In this document: positions 9,899 through 18,732 of the stretch, one piece after another
Numbering within the stretch: position 1 is the stretch's first letter
How the letters are laid out: each line of letters opens with the position of its first letter
Origin: Bacteroidales bacterium
Lineage (GTDB): Bacteria; Bacteroidota; Bacteroidia; Bacteroidales; UBA932
DNA: 64,000 nt
Direction of reading: 5' to 3'
Assembly: GCA_024695285.1 (NCBI GenBank)
Contig: JAILIM010000103.1
Span: 28,046 to 92,045, forward strand
Notes under the pieces: generated by a model
Told to the model about the DNA's origin: nothing
Databases searched by the model: none
What the model saw: the letters and a program-made list of their open reading frames with translations, nothing else
Program-made: the position numbers and the translations under genes

Positions 9899-10491
9899 CA
9901 AAAGAACTCCTTTCGATCGGCGCCGTATTCCTGCGGCCCGAGCAGCCGTTCACCTGGGCGAGCGGCATCAAGAGCCCTATCTACTGCGACAACCGCATCA
10001 CCCTCTCGGCCCCCTCGGTGCGGGAGAAGATAGAGGCCGGACTCGCCTCCCTGGTGCAGAAGCATTTCCCTGAGTGCCAGATGCTTATGGGCACTTCCAC
10101 CGCCGGCATAGCCCACGCCGCCATAACCGCCACCCTTCTCGGCCTTCCCATGGGCTACGTGCGCGGCGAGGCCAAGAGCCACGGCCGCACCAACCGCATA
10201 GAAGGGCGTTTGGATCCGGGCACGAAAGTAGTCGTGGTCGAAGATCTCATCAGCACCGGAGGCAGCGTCATCGAAGTGGTCAATGCCTTGAGGGAAGCCG
10301 GTGCGGAAGTTCTTGGTATAGTCAGCATCTTCACCTACGGCATACGGCGGGGCCTCGAGCGCCTGCAGCAGGCAGAAGTCGTCAATTATTCCCTAAGCAA
10401 TCTCGACGCCCTTGTCGAGGTCGCCGCCGATGAGGGCTATATTGCCCCTGAACAGAAAAAGAGCATTATCGAATTCCGTAACAGTCTATGA
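9883..10491 (+). CDS. pyrE: Orotate phosphoribosyltransferase
   Basis: Joins orotate and PRPP to make OMP. The 202-residue frame begins [19 protein letters not shown] at 9883, inside the last codons of pyrF; an open frame exists further upstream but overlaps pyrF without homology. Key motifs are [12 protein letters not shown], the flexible loop with [12 protein letters not shown] and the PRPP-binding [13 protein letters not shown]. It is followed by pyrB with an ATGA overlap. Confidence 0.94.
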   Translation: MEKQIAKELLSIGAVFLRPEQPFTWASGIKSPIYCDNRITLSAPSVREKIEAGLASLVQKHFPECQMLMGTSTAGIAHAAITATLLGLPMGYVRGEAKSHGRTNRIEGRLDPGTKVVVVEDLISTGGSVIEVVNALREAGAEVLGIVSIFTYGIRRGLERLQQAEVVNYSLSNLDALVEVAADEGYIAPEQKKSIIEFRNSL

Positions 10492-11567
10492 AACACCTGA
10501 TCGACCCTACAGACCTCACCAAGGCCGAAACCGATGAGATCGTCTCTCTCGCCGAAGATATTATCGCACACCGCGACAAGTATTATGAGCGCTGCGCGCA
10601 CCGCAAGCTCGCCACGCTTTTCTATGAGCCCAGCACCCGCACGCGCCTGAGTTTCACCTCGGCCATGATGGAGCTCGGAGGCAACGTGCTCGGCTTCTCC
10701 GACGCCCGCAACTCTTCGGTGAGCAAGGGCGAGACGGTGCAGGACACCGTGCGCGTGGTCGGCTGCTTTGCGGACGTGATCGCGATGCGCCACTACATCG
10801 AAGGCGCGCCGCTCGCCGCTTCGCTGGTCTCCCCCGTGCCCATAATCAATGCCGGCGACGGCTCCCACAGCCACCCCACCCAGACGCTGACCGACCTGCT
10901 CACCATCAAACGTGAACTCGGCCACATCGACGGCATCACCATAGGCTTCTGCGGCGACCTTCGCTTCGGCCGCACCGTGCATTCGCTCATAAAGGCCCTG
11001 GCGCGCTACGAGGGCATAAAGGTGGTGCTGATCGCCCCGGACGAACTGCGCCTGCCCGACTACATCAAGCAGGACGTCTGCGAGAAGATGGGTGTGAGCT
11101 ACCGGGAGGTGCGCACCATCGAGGAGGTGATGCCGGAACTGGACGTGCTCTATATGACGCGCGTGCAGAAGGAGCGCTTCCTGGACGAGGACGAGTTCGA
11201 CAGGGTGAAAGACAGTTTCGTGCTGGACAGCGCAAAGATGTCGCTGGCGAAGGAGCACATGGCGGTACTGCATCCCCTGCCCCGCGTGAACGAGATCCTG
11301 CAGGAGGTGGACGCAGATCCGCGTGCTGCCTATTTCCGTCAGGTGGAGAACGGCAAGTTCGTGCGTATGGCGCTGATCAGCAAGCTGCTGGATTGGAAAG
11401 ACGATCCTGCGCACCAGATGCCGGAGCGTCCCCTTGCCGAATTCGCCGGCCGTTGCACCAATCCGAAGTGCATCTGCAACTGCGAGAGTGTGGAGCCGCG
11501 CTTCCGCCTCACCGACGAAGGAGTGGTGCGTTGTGCGTACTGTGATGCCAAGATTCCGGCAAATTGA
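10488..11567 (+). CDS. pyrB: Aspartate carbamoyltransferase with fused PyrI-type zinc ribbon
   Basis: Carbamoylates aspartate to start pyrimidine synthesis. Residues 1-305 or so are the catalytic chain: FYEPSTRTRLSF near 46 (carbamoyl phosphate binding), DGSHSHPTQTLTD, GDLRFGRT and HPLPRVNE. The protein is 359 residues instead of about 305-310. The extra tail carries C323-x4-C328 and C349-x2-C352 (CTNPKC, CAYC), which match the four-Cys zinc domain of the E. coli regulatory chain PyrI (C-x4-C, C-x2-C). The PyrI allosteric nucleotide-binding domain is absent. In E. coli the zinc domain is the contact between regulatory and catalytic chains, so here it may hold catalytic subunits together without nucleotide control. 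Last gene of the pyr operon. Confidence 0.93.
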   Translation: MKHLIDPTDLTKAETDEIVSLAEDIIAHRDKYYERCAHRKLATLFYEPSTRTRLSFTSAMMELGGNVLGFSDARNSSVSKGETVQDTVRVVGCFADVIAMRHYIEGAPLAASLVSPVPIINAGDGSHSHPTQTLTDLLTIKRELGHIDGITIGFCGDLRFGRTVHSLIKALARYEGIKVVLIAPDELRLPDYIKQDVCEKMGVSYREVRTIEEVMPELDVLYMTRVQKERFLDEDEFDRVKDSFVLDSAKMSLAKEHMAVLHPLPRVNEILQEVDADPRAAYFRQVENGKFVRMALISKLLDWKDDPAHQMPERPLAEFAGRCTNPKCICNCESVEPRFRLTDEGVVRCAYCDAKIPAN

Positions 11568-11568
11568 T

Positions 11569-11576
11569 TATCTTTG
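11569..11576 (+). promoter_or_regulatory. -7 element TATCTTTG before the DUF5020 gene
   Basis: Exact TAnnTTTG match that overlaps the downstream side of the pyrB stop. It ends only 6 nt before the ATG at 11583, so the mRNA should be leaderless or nearly so. Confidence 0.55.
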
Positions 11577-11582
11577 CGGCGT

Positions 11583-12311
11583 ATGAAGAAAATTTACGCA
11601 TCCGTCATGCTGCTTGCTGGCCTTCTGTGCGGCTCCCCTGCGGCTGATGCCCAGACCGACGTCCGGGCGCTATATAATATATACGGCAGCAACAACCCGG
11701 CCACGGTGTGGGTGGAAAGCTGGGGCACGGACAGCTGGGGCGACACTTTCCTGCTGGGAGGTGCCGGTATGCAAATCGACCCCCTGCGCCCCGTGGACGG
11801 ACGTTTCGAGATTGCAAGGGATTTCAATCTGTGGCATGAGGTGCCTGTACTGAAGGACTTCAGCCTCCACACCGAATTCAACGCCATCTTGAACATGGGT
11901 AACAGCAACTGGCTGTTCGGAGTGTCATATACCGTGCCCATTGAGAAGTATTTGCTTCGCGCCACGGTCTCCTACAAGACTTTCAACGGGAACGCTTCTT
12001 CTATCTTCCCCGTACAGCTGATGCTTATGTGGCGTATGCCTGACCTGTTCGGCCTCGAAGGGCTGGAGTTCCGCGGCCTCGCCAAGGGATGGGGTGAAAA
12101 CACGAAGTATTGGTACGGTGAAGAGAAACCCAACAACGGCATGATCGGCCAGATGATCATTACCGCCAATCCCCAGATCTGGTACGCCTTCGGCCGTTTC
12201 ATCAATTTCGACGGCCTCAGCATCGGCGCCGAGGTGGAACTCTCCTACCACTGGCTCGGCTGCTTCGGCTTCCGCGTTCGCCCTTCCGCCGGCCTCAAAC
12301 TCCAGTTCTGA
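11583..12311 (+). CDS. DUF5020-type outer-membrane channel-like protein
   Basis: The product is a 242-residue secreted protein with a signal peptide (MKKIYASVMLLAGLLCG, cleavage near ADAQ) and alternating amphipathic strands ending in phenylalanine (LKLQF), typical of outer-membrane beta barrels. The sequence resembles the Bacteroidetes DUF5020 group, distantly Tsx-like nucleoside channels; this assignment is from recall of the family's look (W-G-D-T-F, MLMWR). Being right after the pyrimidine operon would suit a nucleoside channel, but that is inference. A TTG at 11574 is in frame, but ATG 11583 starts the signal peptide. It has its own promoter. Confidence 0.72.
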   Translation: MKKIYASVMLLAGLLCGSPAADAQTDVRALYNIYGSNNPATVWVESWGTDSWGDTFLLGGAGMQIDPLRPVDGRFEIARDFNLWHEVPVLKDFSLHTEFNAILNMGNSNWLFGVSYTVPIEKYLLRATVSYKTFNGNASSIFPVQLMLMWRMPDLFGLEGLEFRGLAKGWGENTKYWYGEEKPNNGMIGQMIITANPQIWYAFGRFINFDGLSIGAEVELSYHWLGCFGFRVRPSAGLKLQF

Positions 12312-12342
12312 CAGCCATAACTGTCATTCTGATCGCCCCCTT

Positions 12343-12433
12343 TGTCATTCTGAGCGGCGCGAAGAATCTAGATCCTTCAGCCTACGGCTTCAGGATGACA
12401 TAATGCTGTCATTCTGAGCGGCGCGAAGAATCT
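12343..12433. repeat. Cluster of 27-nt dispersed repeats (two direct copies plus an inverted variant)
   Basis: Copies at 12343-12369 and 12407-12433 are identical and begin TGTCATTCTGAGCGGCGCG and end AAGAATCT. Between them, 12370-12400 is an inverted relative (begins AGATCCTTCAG, ends CAGGATGACA), so copies 1 and 2 face each other and could fold into a long hairpin. A partial TGTCATTCTGA lies at 12322. The same family occurs at 19859-19885 and 46479-46505. This fills most of the 228-bp gap between the DUF5020 gene and glpF. Confidence 0.85.
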
Positions 12434-12539
12434 AAGGAGCGAAGAATCTAAACGACAGAGGTGTCAATGCGCACTGATTTCAAACCATTTCGGAGCGCGC
12501 TCACTGCAAGCTCCTGGATAGAGCGCTGATTTCGGAATA

Positions 12540-13268
12540 CTAGTTGATGGCGACGAAGCAGAGGGCGGCGAGGAGGGCGCCGACGAGCGGGCCGGCCACG
12601 GGGACCCAGCTGTATGACCAGCCGCTGCTGCGCTTGCGGCGGATGGGGAGTATGGCGTGGGCGATACGCGGAGCGAGGTCACGGGCGGGGTTGATGGCAT
12701 AGCCGGTCGCGCCGCCGAGGGACATACCGATCGCCATGATGAGGCAGGTCACGGGGAAGGCGCCGAGCGACCCCATTCCGAGGGTCGGGGTGTTGCCCGA
12801 GGTGGCGAACATCAGAATCACGAACACGAGCAGCCAGCTGGCGAGGGCTTCGCAGAAGAAGTTGCGCCACACGTTGCGGATTGCAGGCATGGTGCAGAAG
12901 ACTCCAAGCTTGGTGTCGGCTTCTTCGGTGGCGTCGAAATGATCCTTGTAGAACAGATACACTGCGATGGCGCCGAGGAATCCGCCAACCATCTGTGCTG
13001 CGATGTAGGGCAGCACATCGGCCCAGGCGAAACTGCCGGCCGCGGCAAGGCCTATGGTCACCGCAGGGTTGAGATGGGCCCCGGAATACGGGCCGGCGAT
13101 GAACACGCCGCACATCACGGCGAAACCCCATCCAAGGGTGATGACGGCCCAGCCGCCGCCGAAGCCCTTTGACTTGCCGAGGGTGGTACAGGCGACGACT
13201 CCGTCGCCGAGGAGGATAAGCACGAAGGTGCCTATCAGCTCAAACAGACACTTAGTCAATAGTTCCAT
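12540..13268 (-). CDS. glpF: Glycerol uptake facilitator (aquaglyceroporin)
   Basis: Inner-membrane channel for glycerol. The 242-residue protein has six predicted membrane spans and two NPA half-helix motifs, HLNPAVT and AINPARD; the second NPA is followed by Asp (NPARD), the aquaglyceroporin-type residue. It lies 3 nt downstream of glpK in one operon. Confidence 0.93.
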   Translation of the reverse strand: MELLTKCLFELIGTFVLILLGDGVVACTTLGKSKGFGGGWAVITLGWGFAVMCGVFIAGPYSGAHLNPAVTIGLAAAGSFAWADVLPYIAAQMVGGFLGAIAVYLFYKDHFDATEEADTKLGVFCTMPAIRNVWRNFFCEALASWLLVFVILMFATSGNTPTLGMGSLGAFPVTCLIMAIGMSLGGATGYAINPARDLAPRIAHAILPIRRKRSSGWSYSWVPVAGPLVGALLAALCFVAIN

Positions 13269-13271
13269 ATG

Positions 13272-14747
13272 TTATTTGGTTAGTGTTCTTGAAATGGCTT
13301 CCTGCCAGCCCTTGACGGCGGCGGAAACAGTCTCCTGGGATGCCTCAGGCTTGAAAGTGCGCTCGGCTTTCCACTGGGCGCGGAGCTCGTCCAGGGAGCT
13401 CCAGAAGCCCACTGCGAGGCCGGCCAGGTAGGAGGCGCCGAGGGCGGTCGTTTCCGTGACGACGGGGCGGACCACGTCGGTGCCGAGTATGTCGGCCTGG
13501 AACTGCATCATCAGGTTGTTACGGGACGCGCCGCCGTCCACCTTAAGGGAACGGAGGGCTATTCCGGCATCCTTGCGCATTGCATCGACCACGTCCATGG
13601 TCTCGAAGGCGATGCCTTCAAGTGCGGCGCGGGCGATATGGGCCGCCGTGGTGCCGCGGGTGATGCCGGTCACCGTGCCTTTGGCATAGGGATCCCAGTA
13701 GGGAGCGCCGAGGCCTGTCAGGGCGGGCACGAGATAGACGCCGCCGTTGTCTGGCACCTGCGCCGCCAGGGCTTCTATTTCGGAGGACTGCTTGACCAGG
13801 CCGAGGCCGTCGCGCAGCCACTGCACTATGGATCCGGCCACAAAGACGCTGCCTTCGAGGGCATAGTCCACGCGGTCGCCTATCTTCCAAGCTATGGTGG
13901 TCAGGAGCTTGTTTTGGGAAGTAATGGCCTTGGAGCCGCTGTTCATCAGCAGGAAGCAGCCGGTGCCGTAGGTGTTCTTGACGTCGCCGGGCTCGGTGCA
14001 CATCTGGCCGAAGAGGGCCGCCTGCTGGTCGCCCGCAGCGCCTGCGACAGGCACGCCGCCGAGCATCTCGCAGCTGCCGTAAACTTCGCTGGATGAGCGT
14101 ACCTGCGGCATCATGGACGCGGGGATTCCGAGCAGGTCGAGCAGTTCTTCATCCCAGTGGAGCGTGTGGATGTTGAAGAGCATCGTGCGGGAGGCGTTGG
14201 AGACGTCGGTGCAGTGGACGCGGCCTTCGGTGAGTTTCCAGATGAGCCAGCTGTCCACCGTGCCGAAACGGAGGTAGCCGGAGCGGGCAAGATCGCGCGC
14301 GCCGTCGACGTTTTCCAGTATCCAGCGAATCTTGGTGCCGCTGAAGTAGGCGTCAATGAGCAGGCCGGTCTTGTCGCGGATCTTTTCCGTGAGCCCGAGG
14401 GCCTTGAGGGAATCGCAGTACTCGGAGGTGCGGCGGTCCTGCCAGACGATGGCGTTGTGGACGGGCTTTCCGGTACGGGCGTCCCATACGATTGTGGTTT
14501 CACGCTGGTTGGTGATGCCGATGGCGGCGATTTCAGAGGTCGCGATGCCCATTTTGGCGATGACGTCCTTCATCACTCCGGACTCGCTTTCCCAGATCTC
14601 TTCGGGGTCGTGCTCCACCCAGCCGGGACGGGGAAAATATTGGGTAAACTCCTTCTGGCTGACGGCAAGGGGGCTGCCGTCGTGATCAAAAATAATGGCA
14701 CGGGAACTGCTGGTTCCCTGATCGAGTGCAAGTATATACTTTTTCAT
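13272..14747 (-). CDS. glpK: Glycerol kinase
   Basis: Phosphorylates glycerol to glycerol 3-phosphate with ATP. FGGY-family kinase of 491 residues: N-terminal [19 protein letters not shown]/phosphate site, [31 protein letters not shown] and [13 protein letters not shown]. The start at 14747 ([10 protein letters not shown]) is preferred over in-frame codons further up because it begins at the conserved phosphate-1 strand. glpK comes first and glpF follows; a GDPD lipoprotein is transcribed divergently, giving a glycerol/glycerophosphodiester module. Confidence 0.95.
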   Translation of the reverse strand: MKKYILALDQGTSSSRAIIFDHDGSPLAVSQKEFTQYFPRPGWVEHDPEEIWESESGVMKDVIAKMGIATSEIAAIGITNQRETTIVWDARTGKPVHNAIVWQDRRTSEYCDSLKALGLTEKIRDKTGLLIDAYFSGTKIRWILENVDGARDLARSGYLRFGTVDSWLIWKLTEGRVHCTDVSNASRTMLFNIHTLHWDEELLDLLGIPASMMPQVRSSSEVYGSCEMLGGVPVAGAAGDQQAALFGQMCTEPGDVKNTYGTGCFLLMNSGSKAITSQNKLLTTIAWKIGDRVDYALEGSVFVAGSIVQWLRDGLGLVKQSSEIEALAAQVPDNGGVYLVPALTGLGAPYWDPYAKGTVTGITRGTTAAHIARAALEGIAFETMDVVDAMRKDAGIALRSLKVDGGASRNNLMMQFQADILGTDVVRPVVTETTALGASYLAGLAVGFWSSLDELRAQWKAERTFKPEASQETVSAAVKGWQEAISRTLTK

Positions 14748-14759
14748 AATAGTCTTTCG

Positions 14760-14767
14760 CAAATATA
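14760..14767 (-). promoter_or_regulatory. -7 element TATATTTG for glpK-glpF
   Basis: On the minus strand TATATTTG matches TAnnTTTG; it ends 12 nt before the glpK start. The divergent + strand element lies only 13 bp away, so the two promoters are nearly back to back. Confidence 0.6.
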
Positions 14768-14779
14768 ATTCTTTTTTGG

Positions 14780-14787
14780 TATTTTTG
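14780..14787 (+). promoter_or_regulatory. -7 element TATTTTTG for the GDPD lipoprotein
   Basis: Exact TAnnTTTG match 20 nt before the ATG at 14808. Confidence 0.55.
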
Positions 14788-14807
14788 CAGAACCAAAAGC
14801 TAATACG

Positions 14808-15668
14808 ATGAACCATTATCTCAGAATTTCCGCACTGGCAGCCGCCATCCTGGTTGCCGCGGCTTGTTCTTCAACCAAAAAACTTTCCTACGGCCCCCAG
14901 GGCTTTCCTGTTATCGACCAGGGCGGCAAGGTCGCCATCGTAGCCCACCGCGGCTTCTGGAACTGCGAGCAGGCGGGGTTCAGCGAGAACACCATCGCCT
15001 CCCTTAAGGCCGCACAGGACGCCGGCCTCTGGGGCAGTGAGTGCGATATCCACATCACCGCCGACGACGTGGTGATAGTCAACCATGACCCTTCGATCAA
15101 CGGCAAGGCCATCAGCACCCACAAGTTCGCCGACTTCGCCCAGGACCTCCTGCCCAACGGCGAGCGCCGTCCCACCCTTGACGAATACCTTGTCCAGACG
15201 GCCAAGTGCAAGACAACCTACCTGGTCATCGAACTCAAGAAGCAGCCGAAGACCGAACGCGAGGACAGGCTCCTCGACCTGACCATAGAGGCCCTCAAGG
15301 CCCACAATCTCCTGGATCCGACGCGCGTGCTCTTCATCACTTTCAGCAGGCACATGTGCGAGCGTATCGCGAAGGAATACCCCCTGTTCATCAACCAGTA
15401 CCTCTCTTCCGATCCCATACTCAATGAGGATCCCGCCATCTACGCCGCCCGGAAGATAAACGGCGTGGACTACCACAGGAAGATGTTCATCGCCCACCCC
15501 GAGTGGGTCAAGAACGCCCACGGCCTCGGCATGTCCGTCAACGTCTGGACCGTCAACAAGGCCGAAGAAATCAAGAAGATGATTGAAATCGGCGTGGACG
15601 CCATCACCACCAATGAACCCCTGCTCGTCCGCGAGCTCTTAGGAAGCAACGAATTTAAAAAAAAATAG
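14808..15668 (+). CDS. Glycerophosphodiester phosphodiesterase lipoprotein
   Basis: Hydrolyses glycerophosphodiesters to glycerol 3-phosphate and an alcohol. The signal peptide ends in a lipobox with Cys20 (VAAAC), so it is membrane-anchored in the periplasm or at the surface. The GDPD barrel shows IVAHRGFW with the catalytic His, [34 protein letters not shown] (metal-binding E and D), VIELKKQ and the C-terminal [11 protein letters not shown] and [10 protein letters not shown]. It is divergent from glpK-glpF, fitting glycerophospholipid breakdown feeding glycerol use. GlpQ-like, but I leave the symbol open. Confidence 0.92.
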   Translation: MNHYLRISALAAAILVAAACSSTKKLSYGPQGFPVIDQGGKVAIVAHRGFWNCEQAGFSENTIASLKAAQDAGLWGSECDIHITADDVVIVNHDPSINGKAISTHKFADFAQDLLPNGERRPTLDEYLVQTAKCKTTYLVIELKKQPKTEREDRLLDLTIEALKAHNLLDPTRVLFITFSRHMCERIAKEYPLFINQYLSSDPILNEDPAIYAARKINGVDYHRKMFIAHPEWVKNAHGLGMSVNVWTVNKAEEIKKMIEIGVDAITTNEPLLVRELLGSNEFKKK

Positions 15669-15673
15669 ATCCC

Positions 15674-17002
15674 ATGGTTAAAGTCAACTTACGCGGCTGT
15701 GATTCCTTCGTCAAGGATGCCGAATATCAGAAATATGTAGAAAAGGCCCTCGCCGCCTACGACGTGCTCGACAAGGAGACCGGCGCAGGCAACGACTTCC
15801 TCGGCTGGAAACAGCTCCCCGACGGAACGCCCGAATCCCTCATCCAGGCCTGCGAGGCCGTGCGCGACGACTGGAAAGCCCGCGGCGTCAACCTCGTGGT
15901 CGTGATTGGTATCGGAGGCTCCTACCTCGGCGCCAGGACGGCTCTCGAGGCCCTGAACCACCAGTTCATACAGGATTCCGCGAAACCCCGCGTGGTCTTC
16001 GCCGGCAACAACCTCTCCGAAGAGTATCTCGCTGAAATGATGGATCTTGCAGCGGCAAGCAACGTGGCCTGCATCGTGATTTCCAAGTCCGGCACAACCA
16101 CCGAGCCTGCAGTGGCGTTCCGCGTGGTCAAGGAGCACATTGAAGGCCGTTACGGCAAGAAGGAAGCGGCAGGACGCATAGTCGCCGTGACCGACGCTTC
16201 CCGCGGCGCCCTCAAGACGCTCGCCACCCAGAAAGGCTACCGCACCTTCGTCGTCCCCGATGACGTCGGCGGCCGCTTCTCCGTGCTCTCTCCCGTCGGA
16301 CTCCTCCCCATCTGCGTGGCCGGCTACGACGTGCGCGCGATGCTCAGGGGTGCAGCTGCCGCCAAGAAGCAGGTCAGCGTGCGCAGCGCCGAGAATCCCG
16401 CCGTGCAGTATGCCGCCATGCGTAACTTGCAGTATTTCGAGCTCGGCAAGAAGGTCGAGGTGCTCGTGACCTACAATCCCCGCCTGATGTTCTTCGGCGA
16501 GTGGTGGAAGCAGCTCTTCGGCGAGTCCGAAGGCAAGGACGGCAAGGGTATCTATCCCGCGTCCGCCAACTTCACCACGGACCTCCACTCCATCGGCCAG
16601 TTCATCCAGGACGGCGACCGCTGTATGTTCGAGACCGTGGTCAGTGTAGAGAAATCCAAGCGCAGCGTCATCATCGGCAGCGACGAGCAGAATCTCGACT
16701 GCCTCAACTACCTTGCAGGCCAGCACGTCGAGCACTGCAATGCGATGGCGGCCCTCGGCACCAAGCTCGCCCATATCGACGGCGGCGTGCCGCAGATTGA
16801 GATAGGCATCGAGCAGGTGGATGAGTTCTGCATCGGCGAGCTCTTCTATTTCTTCGAGGCTTCCTGCGGCATCAGCGCCTACCTGCTGGGCGTCAATCCT
16901 TTCAACCAGCCCGGCGTGGAGGCCTACAAGAAGAATATGTTCGCCCTGCTGCGCAAGCCCGGCTACGAGGCACAGACCGAGGAAATCTTAAAGAGACTAT
17001 AG
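15674..17002 (+). CDS. pgi: Glucose-6-phosphate isomerase
   Basis: Interconverts glucose 6-phosphate and fructose 6-phosphate. The 442-residue length matches the shorter Firmicutes/Bacteroidetes type. Motifs: VIGIGGSYLGARTALEAL (sugar-phosphate SIS domain), SKSGTTTEPAVAFR, GGRFSVLSPVGLLP and the C-terminal NPFNQPGVEAYKKNMF containing the catalytic Lys. It begins 5 nt after the GDPD stop, so it is probably cotranscribed with it. Confidence 0.96.
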   Translation: MVKVNLRGCDSFVKDAEYQKYVEKALAAYDVLDKETGAGNDFLGWKQLPDGTPESLIQACEAVRDDWKARGVNLVVVIGIGGSYLGARTALEALNHQFIQDSAKPRVVFAGNNLSEEYLAEMMDLAAASNVACIVISKSGTTTEPAVAFRVVKEHIEGRYGKKEAAGRIVAVTDASRGALKTLATQKGYRTFVVPDDVGGRFSVLSPVGLLPICVAGYDVRAMLRGAAAAKKQVSVRSAENPAVQYAAMRNLQYFELGKKVEVLVTYNPRLMFFGEWWKQLFGESEGKDGKGIYPASANFTTDLHSIGQFIQDGDRCMFETVVSVEKSKRSVIIGSDEQNLDCLNYLAGQHVEHCNAMAALGTKLAHIDGGVPQIEIGIEQVDEFCIGELFYFFEASCGISAYLLGVNPFNQPGVEAYKKNMFALLRKPGYEAQTEEILKRL

Positions 17003-17031
17003 ACGATCCGCCGGAATTAGCTTTTCGTTCA

Positions 17032-17934
17032 ATGAATAAACACAGCTTGAAAGAGTGGTTTGCAGTCACTCGTTACTGGTCTTTCCCGGTGTCAGCCATG
17101 CCGGTTGTCGCCACATTCGCCTACCTTTGCAGCATAGGGATGGTGGAGTTTGCAGTCAAGCCTGTCGCAGTGTTCCTGCTCTGCGTGCTGGGGGTTGTTA
17201 TCCTCCACGCAGCCGGCAACGTGCTGAGCGACTGGTCCGACCACCGCAGCGGCGTGGACAATGAAGAGTCGTGTCCGGTGCCGTTCCTGGTGTTCAAGCA
17301 GTTTGAGCCGAAGGAGTACCTCATGTTCAGCGCGGTTTTATTCGTGGTGGGTTGCTGCATAGGCGTGGCGATAATGCTGCTCAGCACGCCCAAACTGCTG
17401 ATTGTAGGCGGACTAGGGGTGCTGCTGACGCTTGCATATTCGTTCCTGAAGTACCACGCCCTCGGTGACCTTGACATCTTCATATTATTCGGCGTGCTGA
17501 CCGTTCTCGGCACGACCGTCGCCATCACCGGCGATTTCTACTGGGACGCGCTGGTGCTGTCGCTGCCCGTCGGCATCATCACAGTGTCGGTGCTGCATGC
17601 CAACAACACCTCCGACACCGAATACGACAGGGCTGCCGGCATCAAGACCTTCGCCATGGTGATCGGCGGCAAGGCTTCCAGCATACTCTACCGTATCTAT
17701 ATGGCCGTTCCTTTCCTGTGCATCATCGGGGCCGTGATCGTGGAGCGCCTTCATCCGCTTGCACTTATCTCGCTCATCGCCGTGATTCCTGCCTGGAAGA
17801 ACTTCCGTAAGGCCGCGACCTTCAAGACTGAAGGTATCAAGGCCATGGAGGGTCTGGACCTCGGTTCTGCCCAGCTTCAGCTGGTGTTCTCCAGCCTCCT
17901 GTCCGTAGGACTGTTCGTTGCCGCATTCCTATGA
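17032..17934 (+). CDS. menA: 1,4-dihydroxy-2-naphthoate polyprenyltransferase-like UbiA protein
   Basis: Membrane prenyltransferase that attaches the isoprenoid tail in menaquinone synthesis. Of 300 residues, with eight or nine hydrophobic spans. The first Asp-rich motif is NVLSDWSDHRSGVDN and the second NNTSDTEYD, the two diphosphate/Mg sites of the UbiA family; the NN-x-x-D-x-x-x-D form is MenA-like. No other men genes are adjacent, so MenA rests on motif form only; another UbiA transferase is possible. Overlaps the next gene by 4 nt. Confidence 0.8.
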   Translation: MNKHSLKEWFAVTRYWSFPVSAMPVVATFAYLCSIGMVEFAVKPVAVFLLCVLGVVILHAAGNVLSDWSDHRSGVDNEESCPVPFLVFKQFEPKEYLMFSAVLFVVGCCIGVAIMLLSTPKLLIVGGLGVLLTLAYSFLKYHALGDLDIFILFGVLTVLGTTVAITGDFYWDALVLSLPVGIITVSVLHANNTSDTEYDRAAGIKTFAMVIGGKASSILYRIYMAVPFLCIIGAVIVERLHPLALISLIAVIPAWKNFRKAATFKTEGIKAMEGLDLGSAQLQLVFSSLLSVGLFVAAFL

Positions 17935-18569
17935 AAGACGGCCGCAGACTCGCCGCTGCCGTAACGGTCGCCGCCCTGCTGTGGTTCTATATGTTCAGCC
18001 CCTGGACAAAGGGACTGACGAATTTCTGGGTCACGATGTCGGGAGCGGCCGTAATACTGACTTCGCTGGCTGTGGCTTTTCTGCCGAAGCCCCGGATAAC
18101 GATTGAAAAGCCCCTTCTGCAGCTTGCAGGGGGCATAGTGCTGGCGTTCGCGCTTTGGGGGATATTCTGGATCGGAGACAAGGCTTCGGCGTGGATTTTC
18201 GATTTCGCGCGGCCGGAGGTGGATTCGATTTATTCGATGAAGAGCGGCCTTCCTGTGCCTGCCATAGCGGCGCTGCTGCTGTTCGTTATCGGGCCGGCGG
18301 AGGAGTTTTTCTGGCGTGGGTACGTGCAGCGGACTTTCGGGAAGTTGTTCGAGGGGCGCAAGTATCCGGCCGACCTGGCGCTCCTTATGACAGCGGTCAT
18401 CTATGCGCTGATCCACGTGTGGTCGTTGAATTTTATGCTGGTTATGGCGGCGTTGGTGGCGGGATGTGTGTGGGGGTTCGTATACCGCCTCTGTCCGCGG
18501 GCCCTCCCCGCCCTTATCGTCAGCCACGCCCTGTGGGACGCATTAGTCTTTGTTATCTTTCCTATTTAA
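17931..18569 (+). CDS. CPBP-family intramembrane glutamic endopeptidase
   Basis: Membrane protein of 212 residues with about seven spans. It carries the CPBP (CAAX protease/bacteriocin-processing) signature EEFFWRGYVQR (EExxxR), a second motif with His (ALIHVW) and a third, SHALWDALV. The substrate is unknown; related proteins are Rce1-like or bacteriocin-immunity proteins. It is coupled to menA by an ATGA junction, and the long stem element begins at its stop codon. Confidence 0.85.
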   Translation: MKDGRRLAAAVTVAALLWFYMFSPWTKGLTNFWVTMSGAAVILTSLAVAFLPKPRITIEKPLLQLAGGIVLAFALWGIFWIGDKASAWIFDFARPEVDSIYSMKSGLPVPAIAALLLFVIGPAEEFFWRGYVQRTFGKLFEGRKYPADLALLMTAVIYALIHVWSLNFMLVMAALVAGCVWGFVYRLCPRALPALIVSHALWDALVFVIFPI

Positions 18570-18688
18570 GCAGGTAAGGGTCCCTCAGCTCCACCTTCGC
18601 TTCGCTCGTCCCTCCCAAAACAGTTTTGGGTCCCTCCCATTCATAGGCCATGGGCGGCCACGTTCCGCTGAGGGACCCCTTACCTGCT
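18569..18688. repeat. Structured long inverted-repeat element, copy A
   Basis: Outer arms 18569-18588 and 18668-18688 pair over about 20 bp with one bulge (AGCAGGTAAGG at one end, CCTTACCTGCT at the other). Inside are CTTCGCTTCGCTC, a CCCTCCC, a hairpin CCCAAAACAGTTTTGGG, a second CCCTCCCATTCA and GGCCATGGGCGGCCAC. The same inner order occurs in copy B at 30268-30394 with different outer arms and a different hairpin sequence that still pair. It lies directly between the CPBP stop and the terminator of the opposite operon. Function unknown. Confidence 0.8.
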
Positions 18689-18713
18689 AAAAAAAAGGCC
18701 GGCAAAGCCGGCC
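18689..18713 (-). terminator. Intrinsic terminator of the hyp/DUF5692 operon
   Basis: On the minus strand the perfect 7-bp stem GGCCGGC-TTT-GCCGGCC (18697-18713) is followed by eight T residues (18689-18696). It lies 19 nt beyond the stop of the last gene of the minus-strand operon. Confidence 0.85.
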
Positions 18714-18732
18714 AATAAATGGAAAAAGAGGA

